Below, piece after piece: positions 7,027 to 13,655 of a stretch of DNA of 15,406 nucleotides. A program made the position numbers and the translations under genes. Under the pieces are notes generated by a model. The model was not told where the DNA came from. It searched no databases and was given only the letters and a program-made list of their open reading frames with translations. Origin of the DNA: AP-15 sp035570935 (GTDB taxonomy: Bacteria > Pseudomonadota > Alphaproteobacteria > ATCC43930 > CGMCC-115725); contig DATMKU010000070.1 of NCBI GenBank assembly GCA_035570935.1, positions 1 through 15,406 of the forward strand, written 5' to 3'. Each line of letters begins with the position of its first letter. Within the stretch, counting starts at the first letter, position 1.

Positions 7027-8258
7027 CACAGCACATGCCCGGCAACCGCGGAATCGACGCAGCGTTCGAGGCTGGCGAGGGTCGGGCGATAGCCGTAGCC
7101 GCCGATGATGTTGATGAGCTTTGCCGAATTGGTCATCAGCCGGGTCCATCCGTTGGCCTGGGCCATCTCGCGGGCATAACTCTGGTAAAAACAAATGCCT
7201 TCCGCGACGATGCCCCCAGCCATCTCGATCCTCGTGGTGAGCCCCATGCGGTCGGCGGCGTGCTTGATTTCGGGCGAGGTCGTGATCAGCACCGTCGTCC
7301 TGGGATGGATGCGGCGGCCGTCGAGCGCCTGCGCCACCCTTTCGATCTCGAACAGCGACAGTTGCGGCGCGCCAAAGACGACGACGTCGAGTTGGTCGCC
7401 GGGTGCCGCATAGCGCGCGAGAAACGCGTCGATCTCGGCGCGGCCGATCGGCACGGCCTCGGGCGGGGGGCCGGCGAACACCGCTTCCTCGGCAGTGATC
7501 CCCGCCATGTGAAACAACGCCACCGAGCCAAAGCTCGCCAACGCCGTGCCAAAATGCTTCAGCGCATCGGAACCGGGGACCGCCTCGATGCCCTCGATCG
7601 ACGGGACCTGACAATACGAGCCGCAGGCCTCGCCGACAATCCCGCCGACGGCCCCCCACTCGGCAAGATCGCGCGGCGTCGCGGCAAGCCGAAAGCGTCG
7701 GGTCCCGCGCCGGCATTCGTCGAGGTGATAGCCGTAGCGCGGGGTGCGGCCGGTCAGTGCCGCGGCCAATGCCGACGGTCCGCCCTCAAAATTGCTGCGC
7801 GCGCCGAGGACGCTGTTCGAATAGATGACGACCCCGGTGTCGCCATAGGCGAGATGGTCGCCCCTGACCGGCGCCATGATTGTCTGGTAATTGATGCAGG
7901 TGTCGGTCATCAGCACGCCAAAAGCGCGCAGTGCCGCGATCGCCCGCCGTTCGAGCGCCGCCATCCACTCGGTTTGGCCGAGCCGGCGATAGACCGCGAA
8001 ATCGATGCCGCGCGGGTCGGTGATCGCCGGCACCCGCACCCGCCGCTCGGCCTCGGGCGCCGCAGCGAGCCCCTCCAGAAAACGCACCCCGCCTTCGCCC
8101 AGGGATTCGGTGTCGGCCATGATGTGGGCCTGCGACACCGGCACGAACTCTGCGGCGTCGAAAAACTCGCCGACCGCGATCTGGTGCCCAATCGCCCAGC
8201 GCCTGACCTCGCCGAACGCACCAGCCAGCATCGCCCGTTCTTCGTCAGTCAGGCGCAT
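7026..8258 (-). CDS. Aconitase X catalytic subunit (DUF521)
   Basis: Aconitase X enzymes are Fe-S dehydratases of the aconitase superfamily; known members dehydrate cis-3-hydroxy-L-proline in bacteria or mevalonate 5-phosphate in archaea. This 410-residue subunit has the family landmarks DTCINYQ (Cys121), GDTGVVIYSNSVLGARSNFEGGP, GEACGSYC (Cys212, Cys216), EMAGGIVAEGICF (Cys356) and LMTNSAKLINIIGGYG. In place of the GCPH motif that I recall as carrying a cluster ligand, it reads GAPQLSLFEI (residues 296-305), so Cys is replaced by Ala. GGAG lies nine bases upstream of the ATG, overlapping the end of the CoA-transferase gene; only six bases separate the two. Cofactor and substrate cannot be assigned from sequence alone. 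Confidence 0.88.
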   Translation of the reverse strand: MRLTDEERAMLAGAFGEVRRWAIGHQIAVGEFFDAAEFVPVSQAHIMADTESLGEGGVRFLEGLAAAPEAERRVRVPAITDPRGIDFAVYRRLGQTEWMAALERRAIAALRAFGVLMTDTCINYQTIMAPVRGDHLAYGDTGVVIYSNSVLGARSNFEGGPSALAAALTGRTPRYGYHLDECRRGTRRFRLAATPRDLAEWGAVGGIVGEACGSYCQVPSIEGIEAVPGSDALKHFGTALASFGSVALFHMAGITAEEAVFAGPPPEAVPIGRAEIDAFLARYAAPGDQLDVVVFGAPQLSLFEIERVAQALDGRRIHPRTTVLITTSPEIKHAADRMGLTTRIEMAGGIVAEGICFYQSYAREMAQANGWTRLMTNSAKLINIIGGYGYRPTLASLERCVDSAVAGHVL

Positions 8259-8264
8259 CGCGGC

Positions 8265-9467
8265 TTACTCCGCGGCGATCGCGATCTTGCGGGTAATCAG
8301 ATCCTGGATCGCCGCCTCGCCGAGCCCGGCCTCGCGCAGGATTTCGCGCGAGTGCTCGCCGAGGCGCGGGGCGGGTTGGCGCAAGGCGCAATCGGCGGCG
8401 CCGAACCGCACCGGCGGGCGCACGGTGCGGATGCGGCCTTCGCTCGGGTGCTCCGACACCGGAAAGAAATCGACCGCGGCGAGCTGCTCGTCGTCGGGGA
8501 GCTCGGCGAGCGGGTTGACCGGACCACACGGAATATCAGCGGATTTGAGCTTGGCGAGCCAATGGGCGGTGGTGTTGCCGCGCACGCAGTCGGCGATCAG
8601 CGCGTAAAGCTCGGCGACGTGACGGCTGCGCGTCGGCGCGTCGGCGAGGCGCGGATCAGCGGCAAGGTCGGGCCGGCCCGCAACATCGAAGAAATCGCGC
8701 CAGTGCCGGTCGCTGTAGGGCAGGATGCAGATATGCCCGTCGGCGGTGCGATGCGGCCGCCGGTCGGGGGCGAGCATCCGCGAATAGCCGGGCGGCCCCA
8801 AGGGCGGGTCAAAGGTCAGCCCGCCCATATGCTCGGCCATGACAAAGGCGGTCATGGTTTCGAGCATTGGCACCTCGACCTCCTGGCCTTCGCCGGTGCG
8901 CTCTCGCTGCAACAGCGCCGCCATGACCGCATAGACCATGGTCAGCCCGACCGTCTTGTCGCCGACCAGGGTCGGGACAAACCGTGCCTCGCCGCCGGTC
9001 GCCTGCTCCAATGCGACAAAGCCGCTGGCCCCCTGGATAATGTCGTCAAAGGCCGGCCGGTCGGCGAGCGGCCCGTCCTGGCCATAGCCGTGCGCCGAAC
9101 AATAGACGAGGCGCGGGTTGACCTCGCGCAGCCTGTCATAGGCAAAGCCCAGCCGGGCCATCGCCTGGGGGCGCATGTTGTGCATGAACACGTCGCTCCG
9201 CCGGACCAGCGGCAGCAACGCCTCGGCCGCTTCGGCGCGTTTCAAATCAATGCATAACGAGCGTTTATTGCGATTGAGGTTGAGGAACACATGGCCCATG
9301 TCGCGATGCCGCGACGGGCCGGCATAACGCATGATGTCGCCCTCGGGCGATTCGACTTTGATCACCTCGGCGCCGAGGTCGCCCAGGATCTGCGTCGCCA
9401 GCGGCCCCAACACCACCGTCGTCAAATCGACGATCTTGACCCCTGCGAGCGGTCCGGGTCTGGTCAC
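8265..9467 (-). CDS. CaiB/BaiF-type (class III) CoA-transferase
   Basis: Class III CoA-transferases move CoA between carboxylic acids through an aspartyl-CoA anhydride. The family start GPLAGVKIVDLTTVVLGP, the GDLGAEVIKVE motif, LNLNRNKRSL, NMRPQAMARLG, SAHGYGQDGP and the catalytic Asp170 in LVGDKTVGL are all seen. The 400-residue length is normal. I chose the GTG at 9467 because GAGAGG stands six bases upstream and because it matches the family N-terminus; a TTG at 9497 would add ten residues without a good ribosome binding site. The acceptor acid is unknown; the immediate downstream aconitase X genes suggest a hydroxy-acid or its dehydration product. The deacetylase gene lies 112 bases upstream on the same strand, so the four genes may form one operon. 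Confidence 0.9.
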   Translation of the reverse strand: MTRPGPLAGVKIVDLTTVVLGPLATQILGDLGAEVIKVESPEGDIMRYAGPSRHRDMGHVFLNLNRNKRSLCIDLKRAEAAEALLPLVRRSDVFMHNMRPQAMARLGFAYDRLREVNPRLVYCSAHGYGQDGPLADRPAFDDIIQGASGFVALEQATGGEARFVPTLVGDKTVGLTMVYAVMAALLQRERTGEGQEVEVPMLETMTAFVMAEHMGGLTFDPPLGPPGYSRMLAPDRRPHRTADGHICILPYSDRHWRDFFDVAGRPDLAADPRLADAPTRSRHVAELYALIADCVRGNTTAHWLAKLKSADIPCGPVNPLAELPDDEQLAAVDFFPVSEHPSEGRIRTVRPPVRFGAADCALRQPAPRLGEHSREILREAGLGEAAIQDLITRKIAIAAE

Positions 9468-9521
9468 GCAGCACCTCTCGTCATCTGTGAACACCAATCG
9501 AGGCTCTCTGCGCCAGTCCCT

Positions 9522-9535
9522 CCGGTGATCGCCGG
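9522..9535. promoter_or_regulatory. Imperfect palindrome CCGGTGATCGCCGG between deacetylase and CoA-transferase genes
   Basis: Six of seven base pairs of this 14-bp dyad are complementary. It lies in the 112-base spacer, 55 bases before the CoA-transferase start. It could be an operator for an internal promoter or an mRNA hairpin; no run of T follows, so an intrinsic terminator is unlikely. Confidence 0.25.
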
Positions 9536-9579
9536 ATAAGCAAGCCGCTCAGTCGGCTGCGTAATTTTTCCGTCGTCCG

Positions 9580-10455
9580 TCATCCCGAAGTCCTTGCGGC
9601 CAGATACCAGTCGAGGATCTCAACCCCGTTCCAGTGCAGGACGCCGGAATAGCGGTTGATGTGGTTGTAGACGGCTTCGAGGTATTTGATGCGGTGCGGC
9701 TGGCCGCTGATATAGGGGTGGATGGCGATTGCCATGATCTTGGCCCGCTCCGCCCCTTCATGGTAAAGCCGCTCAAAGCTGTCAATGCAGCGCGTCGTGA
9801 AATAGCCCGATTCGTGGTGCTGGACGAGCATCATCGGGATGTCGTTGAGCTCAACCGAATAGGGCAAGGTGATCAGCGGGCCGTGCTTGGTGCGGATTTC
9901 GGTGGGCTCGTCGTCATAGACCCAGTCGCCGATATATTTGACGCCGGCGGCGGCCAATAAATCCGGGGTATCATAGGTTTCGGTCAGACCCGGGCCGAGC
10001 CAGCCCTTTGGCCGCGTACCGGCAAAGCGTTCGAGCGTGTCGAGCGACTTACCGATCATGGCACCCTGACCTTCGACTTTATGGATCGGCATCTGCTCCC
10101 AGGCATGGCCCATGAATTCCCACCCGGCCCGGCGCGCCGCATTCGCGACACGCGGATACTCTTCGCAAACGCGGGCATTGATGGAGAGCGTCGGGGCGAT
10201 CCCAAGTCGCTCGAACAACTCGAAGAACCGCCATACTCCGACCCGCATGCCGTATTCGTGCCAGGCCCAGTTCGGCACATCCGGCAGCAGTACCTGCCCG
10301 GTCGGCGCCGGCAATACCTGGCGCGCCATCGGCCGCGAGATCGACCAGAACTCCAGATTGACGATCGTCCACACGACGATGCGGGCGCGGTTCGGCAATT
10401 TGAGCGACGGCCGATCGACGATCGCCGAAAAGGCGCTGCGTTGGCGCGGAATCAT
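9580..10455 (-). CDS. Polysaccharide deacetylase-family amidohydrolase (PuuE / chitin-deacetylase-like)
   Basis: The 291-residue protein has the NodB/PuuE-type deformed barrel layout. It begins with strand RIVVWTIVNLEFW, followed by the metal-site motif FMGHAWEQMPIH (His117, His125), RPKGWLGPGLTET, IGDWVYDDEP and the C-terminal MAIAIHPYISGQPHR (His246). This order matches the cytoplasmic metal-dependent allantoinase PuuE and related deacetylases rather than secreted polysaccharide deacetylases; no signal peptide is present. The first-motif Asp of NodB enzymes is replaced in NLEFW, as in PuuE relatives. Known reactions are hydrolysis of amide or cyclic-amide C-N bonds; the substrate here is unknown. 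The ATG at 10455 is preceded by GAGAGG eleven bases away. Upstream in-frame codons give an Arg/Ala-rich tail and are rejected. It is likely the first gene of the CoA-transferase/aconitase X block. Confidence 0.85.
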   Translation of the reverse strand: MIPRQRSAFSAIVDRPSLKLPNRARIVVWTIVNLEFWSISRPMARQVLPAPTGQVLLPDVPNWAWHEYGMRVGVWRFFELFERLGIAPTLSINARVCEEYPRVANAARRAGWEFMGHAWEQMPIHKVEGQGAMIGKSLDTLERFAGTRPKGWLGPGLTETYDTPDLLAAAGVKYIGDWVYDDEPTEIRTKHGPLITLPYSVELNDIPMMLVQHHESGYFTTRCIDSFERLYHEGAERAKIMAIAIHPYISGQPHRIKYLEAVYNHINRYSGVLHWNGVEILDWYLAARTSG

Positions 10456-10560
10456 CGAAACGTCAACCTCTCGACGTAAAAATGTCACCGTCATCTTGCG
10501 CGATATGCGTCGCGCCGCAAAGCCGGCGGCGAGTGGGCGAACTGCCGCGGCGCCAGCCTT

Positions 10561-10589
10561 TCTTGTGCAATGCAGCACTGCAAAGTCAA
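10561..10589 (-). promoter_or_regulatory. Candidate promoter with operator palindrome for the deacetylase-aconitase X block
   Basis: On the minus strand TTGACT (10589-10584), five of six matches to the sigma-70 -35 consensus, is followed after 16-17 bases by a weak -10 (CACAAG/ACAAGA). The spacer holds a 17-bp dyad, TGCAATGCAGCACTGCA on the plus strand (10566-10582), with seven of eight pairs complementary around a central base. A palindrome in this place is the classic arrangement for repression. It lies 111 bases before the deacetylase ATG and 88 bases before the divergent RRM gene. The dyad is clear; the promoter is tentative because the -10 is poor. Confidence 0.4.
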
Positions 10590-10670
10590 CAATCCCCAGC
10601 CGCCTTGGCGCCATTCATCTTGCGCCCGGCGTTTGCGGGGCGGAATAACGGGTCGAGAGGGACATCGGCG

Positions 10671-11108
10671 ATGAGATTGCAGTATTTCCGGGGCAACGTC
10701 TTTGTCGCGAATCTGCCGCCGGATTTGACCGAGGACGAACTCGCCGAGGCCTTCGATCCATTCGGGATCGTGCTCAGCGCCTTCATCGCCCGCGATCCCG
10801 AAAACGGCAAGCGGCTGCGCTACGGCTTTGTCGACATCGCGACCGAGCGGGCGGCGAAGCTGGCTGTCGAGGCGATGAACGGGACCGTGATCGGCGGCCA
10901 CAACCTCGACGTGCGAATCAGCGAGCGTCCGAACAAGGCAAAAAAGCCCGGCTCCGCCCGTCCCGGAATGCGCCGCCCGGCGCCGCGGCCGGCACCGCGC
11001 CGGAGCGATCAGGACGAGGACCAAGCGTCGGTATTGACGCCGCGCGTGCCGCCGCGCCGGCAGCCGACCTTTCAGGTCGAGCGCCGTTCGTTGCCGCGCC
11101 GCGATTAG
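10671..11108 (+). CDS. RRM-domain RNA-binding protein with basic Arg/Pro tail
   Basis: The 145-residue protein has one RNA recognition motif at residues 8-85. RNP2 is VFVANL (10-15), RNP1 is LRYGFVDI (49-56) with the aromatic residues in place for base stacking, and DLTEDELAEAF and AAKLAVEAMNG form the two helices. The tail (87-145) is rich in Arg, Pro and Lys, probably disordered, and could add non-specific RNA affinity. Single-RRM proteins of this kind are best known from cyanobacteria, where some respond to cold, and also occur in proteobacteria; the RNA targets here are unknown. The start at 10671 fits GAGAGG ten bases upstream and the family N-terminus; a longer frame from 10482 adds unrelated sequence. 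The stop overlaps that of the convergent pncA. Confidence 0.88.
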   Translation: MRLQYFRGNVFVANLPPDLTEDELAEAFDPFGIVLSAFIARDPENGKRLRYGFVDIATERAAKLAVEAMNGTVIGGHNLDVRISERPNKAKKPGSARPGMRRPAPRPAPRRSDQDEDQASVLTPRVPPRRQPTFQVERRSLPRRD

Positions 11109-11737
11109 TCACGGATCGATACCCCCGCTTCGGCCATCGCCCGCATCGCGCGGGCGAGCGAGCCGTCGAGGTCGATGCCGCGACAGGCTTTGGCGGCAAG
11201 TTCCACGGCGAATCCGGCCTCGCGGGCGTCGAGCGCCGAAAACAATACGCAGTAATCGGTCGCCAGTCCGCACAAGGTCAGGCGCGCGAAGCCGCGCTCG
11301 CGCAGGTAAGCGGTAAGCCCGGTCGGGGTGCGGCGGTCGTTTTCGCGAAACGCCGAGTAGGAATCGATCTCGCAGCGAAAGCCCTTGCGCAAAACCAGCT
11401 GGGCATGCGGGGCGGCGAGAGCCGGGTGAAACGCCGCTCCCGGCGTCGCCTGTACGCAATGGTCGGGCCACAATGTCTGAGCACCATAGGGAGCCTCGAC
11501 CGTCTCAAAGGCTTCCCGGCCGGGATGGGCGCTGGCAAAAGACGAATGCCCCGCCGGATGCCAGTCTTGGGTCAGGACGACGTGCGCGAACTCGCCGGCG
11601 AGCCGATTGACCAGGGGAATGATCGCATCCCCGTCCGGCACCGCGAGCGCGCCGCCCGGGCAAAAGTCGTTCTGCACATCGACGATGATCAGAACCTCGC
11701 GATCGTCCCGCGACCGCGCGCTAAAGGAGTGGTTCAT
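11105..11737 (-). CDS. pncA: Nicotinamidase / pyrazinamidase PncA
   Basis: PncA hydrolyses nicotinamide to nicotinate and ammonia for NAD salvage; the same enzyme activates pyrazinamide in mycobacteria. The 210-residue protein has the cysteine-hydrolase triad Asp20 (IIVDVQNDFCPGG), Lys118 (LRKGF) and Cys163 (ATDYCV). The metal ligands Asp58, His60 and His64 are in QDWHPAGHSSF, and His93 is in LWPDHCV. All catalytic positions are intact. The ATG at 11737 has GCGAGGG about seven bases upstream. The gene follows nadX by 56 bases on the same strand, so the two NAD-related enzymes are probably co-transcribed. The stop codon overlaps that of the RRM gene. Confidence 0.95.
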   Translation of the reverse strand: MNHSFSARSRDDREVLIIVDVQNDFCPGGALAVPDGDAIIPLVNRLAGEFAHVVLTQDWHPAGHSSFASAHPGREAFETVEAPYGAQTLWPDHCVQATPGAAFHPALAAPHAQLVLRKGFRCEIDSYSAFRENDRRTPTGLTAYLRERGFARLTLCGLATDYCVLFSALDAREAGFAVELAAKACRGIDLDGSLARAMRAMAEAGVSIRD

Positions 11738-11793
11738 TTCACCCTCGCCGATGTTCCGCCCGGGCCATCGAGAATATATCGACGGAGCGCGTC

Positions 11794-12621
11794 TCAGGTG
11801 CCAATCGCGAGCGGGCCGACCAGCTTTTTGAGCACGGCAACGACGGAGAGCGGCGTCAAGCGTCCGGTCTTCGGGTTTTCGGCCGACGGCACGTTCTCGA
11901 TCTGCATGGAAAAGCGCGCGGCGTCGGCCTCGACCTCGATCTTATGAATGTTGCGGTTGACAGCGGGGTCGGCCCAGATCTCGATTGTCGTGCGCTCCGG
12001 CCCGATCCCGGCCAGTGCCAGTGCCGCCGCGACGTTGACGTTCGCCGGGAAACCGCGCGCGGCCTCGCGCGCGGTGCCGGTGAAGACCCGTTTCGCCGTG
12101 CTGAGCCCGTCGACGGCGATGCCGTGGCGTTCGAGATAGGGTGCCCCCGCGAGACCGCCCGGCGGTTTTCGGGTGACCATGTGCACGCGCGCGATCTCGC
12201 CTTCGGCCGCCGCCGCAACCGCATCCAGGCCCAAGAGCGCGCCGGTCGGCACCAGGATCCGGCCGCGATGCCGTCGCGCCAGATCGACGAGGTCGAAATT
12301 ATCGAGCAATGCACCGGAACTCAGCACCATCAGCGTTCGCCCACCCGCCAGCGCCGGCTCGGCGATGTCGCGCAAGACCGCGGCGGGGGCGCACTCGACG
12401 ACGATTTCGGCCTCCTCCGACAGCTGCGACAACCCGACCACCGGTACCGGACGCGCGAAATCGGCCATCGCCGTTGCCGCCCGCGCCGTGTCGCGCGCCG
12501 ACACCGCGGCCAAAACCAGCCCCTCGATCCCGCGGTCGAGCCGTTCCGCGACCGCTTTCCCGATCGCCCCAAACCCGCCTAACGCGACGCGCAGTGGTTG
12601 GTGTTGCGTTGCGACCGGCAC
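11794..12621 (-). CDS. nadX: L-aspartate dehydrogenase NadX
   Basis: L-aspartate dehydrogenase oxidises aspartate with NAD(P)+ to iminoaspartate, which quinolinate synthase can use in NAD synthesis; the reverse reaction aminates oxaloacetate. Started at the GTG at 12621 the protein has 275 residues, close to the family length. It has the Rossmann motif GGFGAIG (15-21), VECAPAAV, LSSGAL, and PTGALLGLDA. RKPPGGLAGAPYL, GFPANVNVAAALALAG and the catalytic His226 in ADPAVNRNIHKIEV complete the series of family motifs. An upstream ATG frame adds 56 residues unlike the family. GGCGAGAG before the GTG serves as ribosome binding site. The linkage to pncA supports a role in NAD supply rather than only amino acid metabolism. 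The gene is divergent from the DUF2092 gene. Confidence 0.93.
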   Translation of the reverse strand: MPVATQHQPLRVALGGFGAIGKAVAERLDRGIEGLVLAAVSARDTARAATAMADFARPVPVVGLSQLSEEAEIVVECAPAAVLRDIAEPALAGGRTLMVLSSGALLDNFDLVDLARRHRGRILVPTGALLGLDAVAAAAEGEIARVHMVTRKPPGGLAGAPYLERHGIAVDGLSTAKRVFTGTAREAARGFPANVNVAAALALAGIGPERTTIEIWADPAVNRNIHKIEVEADAARFSMQIENVPSAENPKTGRLTPLSVVAVLKKLVGPLAIGT

Positions 12622-12839
12622 CTCGCTCTCGCCGTCTTTCCTGTTCGGGTCATCCGCCCAAACTCTCGCGGCAAGAAGGATGAAACGCAAGCTACATCCG
12701 GCATGTTGTGGGGTTCTCCGCCCACGATACAAAGCTGAACGTCGAGCGGCAGAACCGAGTCCCTTGTGTCGGCGCACTATTCTGGTCACTTTCGGCCGAG
12801 CTTCTACGGTTCGGTTTGGAACGATCGCGGGAGGAAAAT

Positions 12840-13655
12840 GTGAGGCTGCGTATTTTGGCGTTTCTCGGCTGCTTGATCGGCGGCGGCATCACCGGCGCCG
12901 CGCCAGCGACGATCCTGGCGGCTGAGCCCGCCACCCAGCAAAAACCGGAGATCAGCGCCGAGGCGAGCGCCGCGCTGCAGCGCATGGGCGAGACCTTGCG
13001 TGCCCAGCAATTCTCGTTTCAGGCGCAGACGATCCGGGTCTATGCCGGACCCAAGGGCGAGCCGCTGCACATCTTTCATACCCTCGATGTCACGGTGAGC
13101 CGGCCAAACCGGCTGCTGGTGTCGAGAAACGGCGACGACGGGCCGGGCAAGCTCGTCTATGACGGCAAGACCCTGATGATCTACATGGGCGACGTCAACA
13201 AATACGCCAGCATCCCGGTGCCAGGCACGATCGAGGGGATGATGAAGGAGGCGATGGGCCGGCTCGGCGTCGACTTCCCGCTCGCCGACTTTCTGACCGA
13301 CGCGCCGAGCAAGTCGTTTTTGAGCGGCGTCACCGAGGGCGAAGTCGTTAATACCGTGGCGATCGACGGCGTTCCTTGCCTTCACATGTTCTTCTTGCAG
13401 CCACCGGGCATCGAACTCGAACTGTGGCTGGAAAAGAACGACCAGTCGTTGCCGCGGCGGCTGATCGTGACCTACCGGTCATTGCCGGGCCAGCCGAATT
13501 TTATCGCGACCTTTTCCGGTTGGAATTTCTCGATACATCCGGCTGATGCGGATTTCGTTTTTCAGCCGCCGGCGGGGGCGGTGCGGGTGGCGCTGAAGCC
13601 GCCGGCCCACCCGCCGATCGCGGGCGAAGCAAAGGCCCCGGGAGGCGCCAAATGA
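12840..13655 (+). CDS. DUF2092-family exported protein
   Basis: Translation is assigned to GTG at 12840, five bases after a strong GGGAGG; the overlapping ATG at 12838 runs straight into a stop in its own frame. The 271-residue product starts with a signal peptide (hydrophobic ILAFLGCLIGGGITGA; cleavage probably near ILAA/EP, residues 28-29), so it is periplasmic or outer-membrane-associated. The body has the DUF2092 pattern: helix ALQRMGETLRAQQFSFQAQT, then VSRPNRLLVSRNGDDG, KLVYDGKTLMIY and IDGVPCLHMFF, leading to LPRRLIVTYRSLPGQPNF and FVFQPPAGA. The fold appears related to LolA/LolB-like lipoprotein carriers; the function is unknown. Its stop overlaps the start of the next gene (ATGA). 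Confidence 0.85.
   Translation: MRLRILAFLGCLIGGGITGAAPATILAAEPATQQKPEISAEASAALQRMGETLRAQQFSFQAQTIRVYAGPKGEPLHIFHTLDVTVSRPNRLLVSRNGDDGPGKLVYDGKTLMIYMGDVNKYASIPVPGTIEGMMKEAMGRLGVDFPLADFLTDAPSKSFLSGVTEGEVVNTVAIDGVPCLHMFFLQPPGIELELWLEKNDQSLPRRLIVTYRSLPGQPNFIATFSGWNFSIHPADADFVFQPPAGAVRVALKPPAHPPIAGEAKAPGGAK

Noticed and set aside
7027..7716. An upstream extension of the aconitase X small subunit to 369 residues, suggesting a fusion
   Set aside because: The added sequence is an out-of-frame reading of the large subunit; the family start at 7026 and the TGATG overlap explain the region.
6969..9257. A 762-codon open frame on the plus strand opposite aconitase X and the CoA-transferase
   Set aside because: It spans two real genes on the other strand, has no domain signature, and its composition is that of an antisense shadow.
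9468..9497. A TTG start at 9497 for the CoA-transferase
   Set aside because: It adds ten residues outside the family alignment and lacks a good ribosome binding site, while the GTG at 9467 has GAGAGG six bases upstream.
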